From positions 455,607 to 519,606 of the forward strand of contig MNCI01003297.1 of the NCBI GenBank assembly GCA_015680685.1: 64,000 bases of DNA. Reading direction: 5' to 3'. The DNA comes from Gnetum montanum. Taxonomy: Eukaryota; Streptophyta; Gnetopsida; Gnetales; Gnetaceae. Every line of letters starts with the position of its first letter. Positions within the stretch are counted from its first letter, which is position 1. The position numbers and the translations under genes were made by a program. The notes under the pieces are model-generated. The model was not told the DNA's origin and did no database searches. It saw only the letters and a program-made list of their open reading frames with translations. This document shows positions 35,501 to 47,879 of this stretch, piece by piece.

Positions 35501-38500
35501 TTTGCCAATGAATAGCAGGGGAATGCCTAGCTGAATCTTTGACATTAGAGAGGCAACCATGATGCAAAAAATTGCAAGAGTCGAGAACAGCGAGATGTTT
35601 TCACGTGTGTGGGATAGAGAAGAGCAAGAACAGGCCTGTGAGATGTGGGTGATAGACCTTGAAGGCATTCTACAATGCTTGTGAGAGGACCACAGTGAGG
35701 AATCCACAACAACTTAGCTTGTGCCACGTTGTGCAACTCAGCGAAAAGAATTGCTGCCAGCCAAGCTCTAGGGTTAGCTACCGCATGATTTGTTGGGCAA
35801 GCTCTGCCTAGACCAATATCAGGTTCTTATGCTTATAAATGTTGTGACATTTGGTCAGGATGGGATATCCTTTGAGGAAATGTTGCATGACCATAAACCC
35901 ATAACAGTTGGAATGTGAAATTAGAGCATCCATTGTGGGTAATCTTATAGTTGTGGCAACAAGTTTTGTAAAAGCGTGCACCTAGATGCCCTTTGATTCT
36001 ATAGTTGCTTTTGATCCAAGAGGACATGGCTTGAGTGATCCAGTGCTGGGGGCAAGCGTGAAGATTATTGAAGTAGACTATCTATCTATTCGCAACAAGT
36101 AGCAGGTAAGTGTAGGAAGCATAGATATCATCGTGAGTGGTGGGTGGGTTCACGATAGTCCACCTCACCAACATGAGCTAGTTTGTTGCAGTGTTCATTC
36201 CAACGGTGATTTTGGGCAGTGGCCTAGAATACGATTTTATAGGGTGAAGAAGGTGCACAAGCTTTGAAAATACAGCTGTTGCGTTCAAGCCATAAAGACC
36301 AAAGCACCTCTACCCATAATGAGAATTCATGCACATGTCAGTCACTCAGTGCTCTTGTTTGGGTATGTGTCCAACAGTGATCCCACTTAATTCATACCCA
36401 TGTGCACAAAATCTTCCTTGTGACGTTTGTAAGAGTGCAGTTATCAAATAAGTGTGTAGCCATCTCAGTATCACTATAACAAAGAGCACATCTTGACGTG
36501 ATAGCAAATCCTTACTGCTATAAGTTATAACTAAAGACCTCCCGATGAGCTAGGAGCCTAATGAAGAATTAAACCTTGGGCATACAGTGGAGCTTCCAAA
36601 TGTTGCTCCATTCAGGATGGTAGGGAAAGGATTTCTTGAAAAGACCAAAAATTGTTTGTTTGTGTGGGTTGCAAGGAGAGGAGATAGAATCTATGGGATA
36701 GCCTCTTTGCGTGGGGGGATTTTTTCCATGTTGAGGGAGATGTCCTGTGTCTGGAATAAAATTTGTTTCGGTGCATGCACCTGAGGACACCAAAGACTGC
36801 TTTGAACAAAATCTGAGACCTTGTCTTTACCAAACTTGTGGAGGAAGGCAGTGACCATAGGATAGCCTTCTTTAAAGCTACAGGCTGACTGAACACTCAT
36901 AGAAGGGCCTTAATGGGAACGTCTGATTCCCCAAATTTCCAATGACTGAGTGATTGAAGGAAACACCATTCTTTTTGAATAGATTTCCAAATTTCAGAAG
37001 GTCTATCTCCGTAATTCTAGATGCTTTGGTATATCCATTTGACGCACCTAATTGATGGCTTATCCAAATCATTCCAAACATCCCAGGCTAGCTTAGTTGC
37101 AGGGATAAGAGCATGAGAGCGGAAGTCCCTCAGTCCACTTGTTGGGGGGTGTGGCTGGAGATATAGACATTGTAAACTCCACAAGGATCTGTAAAGAATC
37201 ACTTTAGCAAGAGTGGGCTTGCCAGCAGAAGACGAAACGATCCCTCTCAAGGGAGTTATCTACACTGGGTACCATAGACTTTGACTTTTCCAAAGGTAAT
37301 TTGTTTGTTGCCTTGCCTGCTGCCTATTATACCAAAATAGCAGTCATGAACAAAAATAATTAAAACACAAAATGAAATTGAAAAAAATAAATAAAGCGAA
37401 TGAAAAAAAATAGGAAAAAAAAAAAAAAAGCTTACAGGGGTTTCGGAGACATGGAAAAGAAAAGAAAACAAACTTGGAGGAAAATAGCAAACAAGATAAA
37501 AGAAGTTTTACAGATTTCAGATATTTGAGAAAAACTTGGAAGAAAAAAATGAAAACAAATTTGTGAAAAAACATGAAAAATTTCAAAAAAGAAAAACTTG
37601 ACGGAAAATAAGTTATTTTTGTAATTTTGGAATTGAACGTAAAATGTATCTTTTTGGAAGGATTCCTCTTACCATTGAGCTAGTGGTATTAAGTAATAAA
37701 TTTTGTAATAAAGTTATCATTTACATTTCCGGAAAGGTCCCAACACTACCCAGGCAGCCACCTTCTGATTAGTTAAAGGAGATGGGACCTGGTTTAGACA
37801 GAGACCAATCTGCAATTAAGTTTTTCCAGGATATGATTCCAAAAGGATTATTCTCTTTTTAACAGATAAATGGGGTTGTCCAAGGTAAGTAGAAGCAAGA
37901 ATGCTGGTAGAGCAGCCTGGCATCTTAGGAATGCATTAAAATCAATGAGTAGCGCAACCCACATGTAATAGATATGGTTTTTGCCAGTTTACTTCACAGT
38001 CCTCTGAACCTAGCAAAAAATGGCAGTTATCTGCATATCTCAAAGAGATAAGTCCCCAGGTAAAAGGGGATGATACCATAGACATCTGCAAAGATGGTCT
38101 ACCTCAAGAGCAAAAAGATAGTGTGAGAGGATCTCCCTGTCAAAGCTTGCAAGAAGGCTGAAAAAGAGAAGAATCATGACCCTCCAACAACACCTAAAAG
38201 CAAACTGTTTAAAGCAAAAAATTTATGAGATTACAAAACCAACTTTCAAAACCTAGCTGGTCAAGGGTTTAGTTGAAAGTATGCTATTCTACTTTGTTGT
38301 AGGCTTTGGCTAGATCCAGTTTGAGGAAGTATGAGCCCAATGAATAGCCTTGTGCACAGGAACTACACTATCAATAATAGAATGTCTAGGAATGAGATCA
38401 ACTTGATCCTTCTCCACTAACAATGAGGTGTTGGCTTAGTGGTAAGAGGGTATCAGTAGATATGTAAGTAAAAATTTAGTTTTAGTTTCACTATTACAGA

Positions 38501-41500
38501 GGCTAATGGGGTGACATTTAGTTGGGAAACAAATTTGAACTTTCTTGGGCAGCAGGATAAGCTTAGTATCATTCCATGCTTTTGGGAAAATTTTGTGATT
38601 GAACCCAAACATAATGATCATTGCCATATTGGGGCTAGTGATGTCCCACAACTCTTTAAGAAATTTATAATTGCAGCCATTACCTGGATGTAAAGAGGAT
38701 GGATCCTGAAAGAACTCTATAACTTTTCTAATATCATCCTGAAGGTCTCTTGAATGAAAATTGACTTCTTTATAGAGTTGTCTGCTCGCCATCATATGAA
38801 AATAGGCCAAGTTCTAGCCCCCCTTTGTGATCTACTTCTCCTTTACCTTCTGTTCTAGTAAAACTCTTCCTTCAAGGCTAGATGCTTGGCTTTTTTCTAT
38901 ACCTCAACCAATTCAAACATGATATCATCCCTCTCGGGCAGAGAACCTGTTCTGGTTTGGATGGATGTCACTTAGTCCAGACCATCCTACATCAGTCTAG
39001 ATCAGGAGTGCTTGCCTTGTTGAGAGAAGAACTTGCAAAGCAACCAATGTTGGTCAAGCATTGGCCTAAAACCATGTTGAGTTTGCTGCTCTTTGAAATC
39101 ATGAAAAGCCTTGCCAAATCTCCTTTAGCCAAATTTGAAACGGAAATTGGCTGGGATACAAGGACAGGACCCCCAGTGAATGGGTAGGTGATCTGACATT
39201 AGCCAAGGGAGGGCATGACCCTTTGGTTTATGTGTAAGTCAAATGGTTCTAGGAAGGGAAAAGTGATCCAGTTTAGAGCCTCTCCAATTGCCTGGGCCAT
39301 TTGGCCTCTTCTAAGTGAAACAAACAAGAAGAATATTTAGTTGAGCAACATCCCCATGTCGCTCACCCTTCTAGCAACTCCCCCACATTTGTCTTCCACT
39401 CCTTGGATCAAATTCTACTCACCACCTACGATTTGTTCCCCTGGTGACTAGTCCAAGGATCTCTCTCTCTCTTTTTTTTACAAAAAAATAAAAAATAAAA
39501 ATAAAATTCCTTTTGATTGTGTTCAACTGGGTCATAAACATTTGAAACTTGAAGGTCTTCTCTAGCAATTCTCTGGAAGAGTCATTCAGAATTCATTACG
39601 TGCAACTACATCTGATGTTTATAAAGGCATGCAAGGCCTTTGCCATGCCCATGAGGCAGAACTTCAGCCCTTGCCCATCATGGCCAAGATGCTTACAAGT
39701 AACTATCTAGCTTTATTTTCTAATTCATAGAAAATTTGTTAAAGATGTCCTTTAGGTAATAGGATTTTTTGGTGCCCACAAGACATCACAATTCTATAAG
39801 AGAATAATCATGGGGAGAGTTGTCGAATAACAAGAAGTCAGCTTGTTTCAAACAGCATGTCCTTGGGTTCAACCTTGGACTGCTTCTATCTTCCACGAAC
39901 CATAGCATCTAAGGTTTCTTGTTGTCCTTCAATGATCTTCTTCTTTGTTTAACACTATCTGGCTTTTATGTGCCCTGTGAAAGACCTTTTGGACTTGGCA
40001 ATTCAAAAACGTAAATTCAACTTTACCTTGCATTTCACCTATGTTCCCCATTGCTTGATCAATTAATTTTCTTCCATGTAACAAGTAGCTAACTCTCCTC
40101 TTTAGCCTTGGATGCTTTGCTATTGTCTTACCAAATGAGGGCTTTCACCACCTTTGAAACAACATTTAGAGCATGCATGCCATTGGCAAGGGATGCAGGT
40201 TGCCCTGAAGGCCCTTTAGGCTCAAATTGAGCCAGAATCAAAGAGTCTCTATGAAGTCAGATTGTGTCAACCATTATGTCTTTGGGTTCAACTTGGACTG
40301 CTTCTATCTTCTACGAACCATAGCATCTAAGGTTTCTTGTTGTCCTTCAATGATCTTCTTCTTTGTTTAGCACTATCTGGCTTTTATGTGCCCTGTGAAA
40401 GACCTTTCGGACTTGGCAATTCAAAAATGTAAATTCAACTTGCCTTGCATTTTGCCTATGTTCCCCATTGCTTGATCAGTTATTTTTCTTCCATGTAACA
40501 AGTAGCTAACCCTCCTCATTAGCCGTGGATGCTTTGCTATTGTCTTACCAAATGAGGGCCTTCACCACCTTTGAAACAACATTTAGAGCATGCATGCCTT
40601 GGCAAGGGACGCAGGTTGCCCTGAAGGCCCTTTAGGCTCAAATTGAGCCAGAATCAAAGAGTCTCTATGTTTGTTTGGTGTTGGGCTTTGATTACGGATT
40701 GAGGTGTTAGAATAACTTACTTGTGGGATTTTTGTCTTTTGCTGAGGATTGGCTTGAGTCAGACTTTTGGCCTTTATGGATACATAAGATCGTTGTGGGG
40801 TTTTGCTTGGGTAGTTAGTAGAAATATGCCATTTTTTACATGCAAACGTTGCAGATGTTGGGATAATTCTCACAAAAGATTGATCAGTAAAGTTTGTGAT
40901 GTCTAGGATGATTTTTTTGCAACCTTGGTGCTTTCAGGTATGTGAATGCAGAGGCGTGCAACTACACTGGGAAGAGCCTTTGTAGTCCTAGCATCAATCA
41001 TAAGGTGTTCACCAAAGATGCATGCAATTGTATGTAAAGCCCCTCTAACCAGAATTCAATAGGGAGTTGGGGAGGCACAACTAGATGACTTACCATTGGT
41101 GAGTCTACATCCAGCCATTGATATCCTTTTGCACTGGCAAGAAGCTCAAAACTCACTTCTCAACCTGTATGATTAGCCCACTAACTATTGAGGCTCATGT
41201 TGATTCCACTTCTCCCATGTCCTTCCCTTGCTCAAAGATGAGCAACATAGCATTTCCTCTGATAGTTCTTACTTGAACGGCCATTTTTTGTGAAACCTTT
41301 GCAGCCTAGTTTTGCATGTTCCTCATAGAGGTAGCACATCCATTAAAAGTGCCAATAAGTATCCATTGGAACTTTCTCTTTTGTACAACTAGGGCTTTCA
41401 CAGGGTTTTAGATGCTTCAAAATCGACACCATCTTCCAATTTTGTTATTTTGACTGAAAACCAGTTTTTGCCTCATAGTGCCTTAGCAAAAGTGAAACGC

Positions 41501-44500
41501 CGATTTCCCTCATCAGGTGTCTAAATTATAGACTGGTGCACTCCTAGCATCTTGGGCCCCCCTCTCTAATGCGTCATGCCCATTCCTGGAACCAGAGCTC
41601 AAATCTTCATCCATCTCCTACCTTGAAATTGCGAAACTAAAACTGAAATTTTTATTTACTTTTACTGGGACCTTTTGGATCAGTTTTAGAATTCCTTTTA
41701 TGATTGTTTTTTAAATCTATAACTCAGTACTGCCAACTAGATTTAAACCTGTGACTTGGGGTTATAAACTATGATATTCATAGTTATTAGGCAGAGCCAG
41801 AATCTTTATCCACCTCCCACCTTGAAATTGTATGATATTCATAGTTATTAGGCAATGGTGATACTTATGGCATAGGCTACTCTATGTTTGATATTTGCAA
41901 AATATTGAATATTGACTCTTGCGAAATGAGCAATGCTGTTTGTTTTCATGGATTTATAATTTTTGTTGTACACGCTAGATATAGACTTTTATATAATACT
42001 TTTGGTTGGATTCATTTTCTTTGGAATTCATCATATTCTATAATTCACCATATCTAAAGTTCATAAACTTCATCTATTTGCTAGAAAGCAGAGCAATCTG
42101 AAATTTTGTTTCTAATTTTAACGTTTGGCATGCTTGACGTTCATTTGTTATGGATATTTTGGAGAGGTTTGTGGTAGATAGGAGGTTCATTTTATAAAAA
42201 GTATGTTCAATCATGCCTGTTCGGTAGAGAATAGAACAAACTTTTAATATTTGTGCAACTTTTTTTTTATAAATAATATTTGAAAGTGTTGAGTTTTAAG
42301 TCTGTTGTTGTTTTTGTATTTCAGCATGCTGCAAGGTATTTAGCTGATCAAGAATGGGTAGAGACTGATTCCCTGAAGACAGTTGAGAACACAACAGTAA
42401 GTTTGAGGAAAATAAAGATTTAAAAAAATTGCAGTTCTTATTGAGGAATTTAAACACATTTTATTTTTTAAAGCAATATCCCTTCTTTCGTTAGTTTATA
42501 TTGCTGATTATTCTGCTCACAATAATGCGTTTCCTCTGTAGATACCGATTATCATGCTTGTTGTAAGAGTACCTTCAAATATGAGTGATACAAATATAGA
42601 TGCAGCTGCCACGCATACATTAAGAAAAGAATTCTCAAAAGAAAATGGTGAAGGAAATCTGATTTCTGATCTTGGAAAGATCTCTGTGCATGATAATGCC
42701 CAAATCAATGACTCTGAAAGTGGGAACTTATTGCAAGATTTGAGGAACAATTTTGAGTTTGTGAGATTGGATATTAGCTTTGAGTCAGTGTCCCACACTG
42801 GCTTGAAAACTGCAAGTTTGGTAAGTTCCGGTTTTCTCACACTAATAGGAGGGTTCTTTATTTCTTTGTAGATAATTTTTTAACAGGGTAAAATACAGGA
42901 AGGATTCTGGGTCTATTTCATTTTCAATGCGTTTTTTTAGATAACATTACCCGCCTTATAGATTTCACAGCAGTTTTTTATTACCGTTTTAGTAGTCCTA
43001 TATCAAGAACTAGGTTGTGAATCTAGTTGACAGGGTTTCCCATCGTAAATAAATAATAAATTAATAAAAATCCTGATAGAATCTTTCCTGGTAGGATATA
43101 TTAGACTAGCTTGTAGAATCTAGGTTGTCACCGTTTCTATTAGTAGATTTCATTATTTTGGAATGTTAACTCTATATTCTCAAGTGTGACCAGTAAGCTA
43201 TTGCAGATTATTATTATTATTATTTTGGGTTATTATTATTTTTAGAAGATGTTGCTTTATTAAAGTTGAGGAAACAATAAAGAAGTAGATCTAACATATT
43301 TAATTTGCAAACATAGAGAAGGATATCCAAGATTTGGGTGCTAATATGTATTTGGTTCTTAATAAAAGGTGAATGATAGAAGAGAATTCATATAAGCTGA
43401 CTTATGTAGTTAAGATAAGGTTAGGATAATGATGATGATTATTATTACTATTGTTTTATAACCATTGTTAAGATATATGGTAAATGTTTGCAATCCTATA
43501 ACTCTTGACAATTTGTGTTACTTCGTATTATATTCTAGCTTGGTTGAAATTATATAAAAGCATCTTCAAAAGAGATTTTGTCCTAAACATTATCTATAAG
43601 CTACCTACCTATATTTCATTTAAGGCTTGAAGTTTAACCCTAGGTACGTGCATTTTACAAAGCATTTGTTACTTCTTAAGTTATAATTATAATTATTCTG
43701 AGTTTATTCTCAGATCCTGAAACTGAAATTGAATATATTTGATTACATCTATTGAGAACCCTCTTGGGTCTGTCAAAGCACACCAATTTTAAAATTTCTT
43801 TTACAGAATTTGTTCATAACTCAGCATTACCCACTGGAATTGACCTAAAATTTCCATGTTAAAACTCTTACCGTTAGGATAGAACGTCATTGCCAAGATT
43901 CTATCTAATGAACTTTAGTGAACAAAACTCTGAGTAAGACAGCTTGCTCAAATTGTCAAACAAAACTGAATTTGAAGATTGAGTAAGCAATCAATTTAAT
44001 CATTTGCCATTTGTTTCTAAAGTTTACTGGTTTCTATGACAGATTTTTCTTTTCATCACTCTTGCAACAACAACGTTCATTCTCTCATTCATTTGCCCAT
44101 TATTTAGGAGCCCTGAGAGCCTATGAGAATTCTATGCTGTTGTCATGCACAGCACGTATCAACATATGATGAAAATTCTCTATATTAACTTTTCCAACAC
44201 TATGTAGGTGTCTTTGTTCACCTAATAAATCAACCACCTAAACACTGAGCTGGTAATCACAATATAACCACAATCATATAACATTGTATCTGCCAGACTG
44301 AAAAAGAGACATAATCTGCCCTGTGCTGTGAAACAGTCGCATATTGCCAAATTACTCATTGTTGAGCTTAATATTATGGAAAAAATCTCTGCAAATATGT
44401 TGTTTGTACCAAACAATGTCATGCTTTTCTACTGTCCTTAGTTATATTCTCAAGTTTGTCTAAAATGTTTCTTTCAAAGGCCAGTTTGGTCACATGCCAA

Positions 44501-46833
44501 GAATGTGTACTTGCACATTTGGTATTCTGTATGCAAATGTTTTGCTGTACCAGAAATTCAATGTAATTGGATGCTTATGTTTTAAGAACTAAAAACTTTA
44601 GTATATATACTAACTGCTGCATGTCCCTGCATGTTTTGATCAGGTAAGAGAACTTACTGGACTCTTTCCAGCGCTCATGCCGTTAGCTCAAGTGTTGAAA
44701 CAATTTTTAACAGATCGCTGTTTGGACCATCCATATTCTGGTGGTTTGAGTTCCTATTGTCTTGTAAGTACATTGCACACTTGAATTTCTTATTTTAGTA
44801 CAGGCACCAAGTCTTAGCAGATCAATTATGTTTTAAATGTTTGTGTTAGGGTTTGGTAGCAATGAAATTGTTTAATGTGAATCTTATTCGGTATTCTTTA
44901 TGTTTATTCATATATGACTTTGTTTTGCTTATATTTACAAAATGTATGGGTTTTAAATGTTGAATATCTATTTGTAATTTGCTAGTAACAATTGGTGCAC
45001 CTAGTTAAATAATCAGCGCAGGACTGAAAGGACAACGGCTGAGATAATCATGATGATTTGGCTAATAAGTTTGTGATGATTCTAAGAGTATATGATCCTG
45101 TTGCAAGGAAAGACAACAGAAGCTCCCTGACATAATGACCGAGCTTTCTTAGCATGTCGAGTGAAAACATACATTAACTACAGAATATTTGCCTATTCCA
45201 TAGGAGCTCTAATGCCATGCTCAGATGTGAGGTGTGCCATTATTGATTGCAACCGTTGGCATTATCCGGTACCCTGACAAGTAAGAAAACCATAGAAGAT
45301 AAGAAGGTAATGGCTTCTAACCACTGACATTATATTTTCTTCTGGAAATTTCTATACACTCAAACATAGCACTGATTGTACAACCCAAAATGTTAGATGA
45401 CAGTAGTAAGTGTTTTGCGCTCCAGTTTTTCTAAAACAATATACTAACTAGTTAATACAAAGATAGTTGACTAAGAGTTGATTGGTCCCAGCGGAAAGAT
45501 GTTTATGTTGCATGATAGTTATGGAAAAGAGTAAGCAAATAGTGATCATCCTTCAGAAATTCTTTTTGTAATTGGACAATATTGAGATTATCTACATTTG
45601 TTCCTCACTTGATGATGTCTATAGGTTGATTTTCATCATCGTGTATATGCAGGTTTTGTTATTAACAAGATTTCTTCAGCATCAGCATCATTCAGGCCGT
45701 TCAATAAACCAGGTATAGTTTCATGGTTCATGTAAGATTTTAATATTTGTGAGACTTCAATTTTGGGGCTAAATATTTCATTGAAAGTTAGTAGAACAAA
45801 GTTATCTTAGTGTGACCCACTGGAATCAAATCTGTAGCATGTAATGTTCAAGTCACAAGTATTTACCAATGATCTACACACCTCAATGATTTCTCTTTTC
45901 TAATTATTCCTGGGATACATTAGACAGTTTATATATTAGTCACAATTATGATACCTTATCCTCACAATTATGATGCTAGACAGTTTTGTCTTTGGCATTA
46001 ATGCTTTTCTAATTTCCTGTTTTCTTTTCTGAAAATATAAATGGTTACGTTTTGGCTAATCTTATTCCATTTGTATTTTATGCAGAATCTAGGGAGCCTG
46101 TTAATGGATTTCCTTTACTTCTTTGGGTACTGTTATTTGTTATTGGTTAAGCCTTATAAATAATGCCTTTGTGAACTGAAATTGAATAAAATAATAAACA
46201 TTTTGTTCATTGACAACACAGATGTGTTTTTGACCCACGGCAGATGCGGGTTTCAATTTACGGCAGTGGAATGTATGTAAATAGAGGCCGTGGACAAAGG
46301 TAATATCAAATTAACAGCTAGCGCTATCTTCTCACAGGAAAAGATTCGCTGCATTTTTGTAAATAAAATCCCCAGATACTAAAGTAGTTTTTATTTAATT
46401 ATTGTGGCCATAGCATGAATTCACTTTTTTTTAATCTAATATTGATTGCTAACTTTGTTTCAGTATTGACCCACTACACATTGATGATCCTCTAGATGAT
46501 CCCTTGCATCCTATTAAAAACGTTGGACGGAATTGCTTCCGTATACACCAGTGCATTAAGGTTTATTCCATTCTACATTGTGCTGAAATTTGAAATTATT
46601 AATCTAGTAAGAGGAATTTGAATAAATGAACTATGCATTAAAGCTCATTCAGATAAGCCACATGTCTTTTATAACCTGCTTAAATTTGCTGACAGGCATT
46701 TGCAGATGCACATTCTACTCTGGAGAAGGAACTGCATTTACTGGATTCACCAGATTTGGATAGTTCTTTTGATTCTTGGATCCTTCCGAAAATTATACCA
46801 AGCATTTTTCACCATGACAAGGACCAAAGATGA
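26530..46833 (+). CDS. MEE44: MEE44-like nucleotidyltransferase (non-canonical poly(A) polymerase superfamily), 14 exons
   Basis: Exons: 26530-27330, 28918-29427, 29645-31936, 32035-32151, 32665-32847, 32941-33003, 42325-42396, 42542-42820, 44644-44763, 45653-45712, 46086-46126, 46222-46299, 46464-46560, 46696-46833. All introns are GT-AG and the frame is kept, giving 1,616 residues. The N-terminus (MDSKQLVDSLADHMALFH; LKARGYYSLAAFVANRLE) resembles Arabidopsis MEE44 (At4g00060). Exon 3 (764 codons) is a long polar, probably disordered region. The catalytic core is near the C-terminus: GS at about 1276-1277, LPTSDVDLVV with Asp 1288 and 1290, and a third Asp at about 1423 (FVRLDISF). A PAP-associated part follows (HPIKNVGRNCFRI, about 1550-1565). 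The superfamily adds nucleotides to RNA 3' ends; the substrate of this member is unknown to me. In Arabidopsis loss is reported to arrest embryos by maternal effect. All three metal-binding Asp are kept, so activity is plausible. Exons between 27,330 and 28,918 could have been missed. Confidence 0.88.
33079..33253 (+). mobile_element. tRNA-derived SINE with target-site duplications
   Basis: About 175 bp flanked by ACTTTGCTAA at 33,069-33,078 and 33,254-33,263; the match extends left as TATANN. The 5' part looks tRNA-like: an A-box-like stretch (AGTCATGGTAAGGTGACTG) and, about 35 bp on, a B-box-like GGGTTTGAGCTTGGG. The body is GC-richer than its surroundings (CTGGGACCCTGCTTAGTGGG). SINEs are transcribed by pol III and moved by LINE machinery. 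The family is not known to me. Confidence 0.6.
34570..36050 (-). other. Probable 3' part or neighbour of the intronic LINE, unassigned
   Basis: This stretch lacks host-gene signals. Minus-strand frames are short (35,235-35,567; 35,545-35,736; 35,833-36,027). The piece at 35,833-36,027, with SSWIKSNYRIKGHLGARFYK, faintly resembles the gag-like ORF1 domain of plant L1 elements, which would mean a second LINE fragment; this is weak. GC content is higher than in neighbouring intron sequence. Confidence 0.3.
37380..37470 (+). repeat. A-rich low-complexity tract
   Basis: Runs of A interrupted by GAATG, TAGG and a 15-17 base A run before GCTTACAGGGG, within the LINE interval. It could be a replication-slippage expansion or the tail of a small plus-strand insertion; no duplicated flank was identified. 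Confidence 0.5.
37740..38830 (-). pseudogene. Reverse transcriptase remnant of the intronic LINE
   Basis: A 124-codon piece (38,436-38,810) holds FNHKIFPKAWNDTKLILLPK and HPISLCN. Further along are HSIIDSVVPVHKAIHWAH (about 38,330-38,380), LDLAKAYNKVE, the QGDPLT motif (38,122-38,139) and the catalytic-site region reading YADN instead of YADD (about 38,025-38,040). The altered second Asp and several frame breaks show the enzyme is dead. Motif order matches plant L1 ORF2. Confidence 0.75.
39859..40669 (+). repeat. 419-bp tandem duplication
   Basis: Copy 1 (39,859-40,254) and copy 2 (40,278-40,669) share TTGGACTGCTTCTATCTTC, AGGTTTCTTGTTGTCCTTCA and AGCCAGAATCAAAGAGTCTC. Divergence is only a few percent, clearly younger than the LINE it lies in. 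Confidence 0.85.
41700..41850 (-). repeat. SINE-related fragment and local duplication
   Basis: The plus strand around 41,718-41,768 (ATAACTCAGTACTGCC, GTGACTTGGGGTTATA) resembles the tRNA-like segment in the arms of the 21.1-24.1 kb palindrome. TGATATTCATAGTTATTAGG occurs twice (about 41,771 and 41,833), as does a CTACCTTGAAATTG-like stretch (about 41,617 and 41,815). A weaker match to the same family lies at about 43,810-43,850 in intron 8. Confidence 0.4.
43207..43243 (+). repeat. (ATT)n microsatellite in intron 8
   Basis: Two runs of ATT triplets separated by TTGGG. A further ATT-rich patch lies at 43,428-43,455. Confidence 0.8.
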
Positions 46834-47850
46834 CCTGGCCATGCATGTTAGGATCAAAAGTAATTTTTCTAATTAGCATAGGAAATTACAACATTGATTG
46901 GTCAGAATTGATTAAAAATGCCAAAAAATTTCTCTATTGAGGAATGCATTACTGTGGTGTGAGTGCTGCAGAGCACTGGTTTTTTACAGTGTGGGTGCCA
47001 ACTGGTTACCACGGATCTGCTCTAGGTGAATCAAAGTATTGTCTTTCGGATAGAAGTTTTCTTTGATCCCAGATGCCTATAAGCATGACTTTTGTCCGTC
47101 TTCTTTCATGACTTGTGGAACATTGTTATGGAAAAGCTGCCAAACTCCATGTGAGTAGCTACGGTATAATTGACTTTTTACTTATTATTTCTCTGTATTA
47201 CTTTTAAAGGGAAAACTTTCAATATTGTCAACTCTCAGAAGAGGGAAAAAAAGTGAATCTTATATACCAGCTATATTTTCATCTGTTAAGTTGATTCAGA
47301 AAGGTATGTTTCTTGGAATTCACAGGAGCCATTTGGGGCATTATGCTATATAAGCTGCATATGCAGAAATTTGGACTGCCTCAGGTACCTTTTAACCATT
47401 AGTTATCCATTGAATTAAAGCTAATATTTCATAAGTACCTGCATGCACATATAGAACATATTTGATTAAAAACAGTCTCCTCCATTTCTGACTAAAATTA
47501 ATATGTTCTGTTATTTTTAAATTTGAATCAAAATTGAAAGATAGACATTGAACAAAGATGCAATATTTTATTTGCAGAGATACGCATGGTTTCTTATCTT
47601 CGGGACTCTCTATTTATATGGGCCAAAACTCCCAAGTATAAAGAAATAAATGAATGAAACACAATATTGTTTGTTTTTCATTTTTCAGAATTCCAACAAA
47701 CAAAATCTGTAAACTTTTTTGTCTAAGATCTTGTGATCACAATAAGTAAATAACCATCAGGCTGATTTGTGTTAATTTCGCACTTGGATCTAATGAATTT
47801 TAGTGCACTATATGGACAGGACTTGAAAAAATATGTGCATGGATGAAAAA
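46834..47850 (+). other. 3' flank of the MEE44-like gene
   Basis: Contains the 3' UTR but no single clear polyadenylation signal; AAATAAA-like strings occur at about 47,641-47,650. A string GCCTCAG|GTACC at about 47,381 might be a cryptic splice site. No ORF of interest. Confidence 0.4.
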
Positions 47851-47879
47851 TCACTTGATGAAATCTCAAGATGCTGAAG

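Larger units (their letters stand above)
36050..41000 (-). mobile_element. Decayed L1-type LINE, antisense inside intron 6
   Basis: Minus-strand order from right to left: a degenerate zinc-knuckle-like piece (about 40,800-40,870), the endonuclease end motif SDHLPI (39,179-39,196), reverse transcriptase (about 38,830-37,740) and a zinc-binding RT-associated region (about 36,700-36,300, with CALCYSDTEMATHLFDNC), followed by WSLWLERNSCIF typical of L1 ORF2 ends. The frames shift often. Ends and target-site duplications were not found, so the limits are approximate. Lying antisense to the host gene, it does not disturb exons. Confidence 0.75.
33004..42324 (+). other. Intron 6 of the MEE44-like gene (9.3 kb, transposon-filled)
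   Basis: Donor AG|GTATTT and acceptor TTTCAG bound an intron of 9,321 bp between the codons for ETCLQ and HAARYLAD. It contains a SINE (33,079-33,253), a decayed antisense LINE (about 36,050-41,000) and a 419-bp tandem duplication. Stretches 33,264-34,570 and 41,850-42,324 show nothing recognisable. The flanking exons join in frame and encode adjacent parts of the catalytic domain. Confidence 0.8.

Noticed and set aside
35235-35567. 110-codon minus-strand ORF in intron 6
   Set aside because: Rich in Ser and His without any recognisable domain; lies in transposon-like intron sequence and overlaps a plus-strand frame of similar length.
42554-42871. Separate 105-codon gene on the plus strand
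   Set aside because: It is exon 8 of the MEE44-like gene read through its donor site (GTAAGT at 42,821); it contains the third catalytic Asp region of that enzyme.
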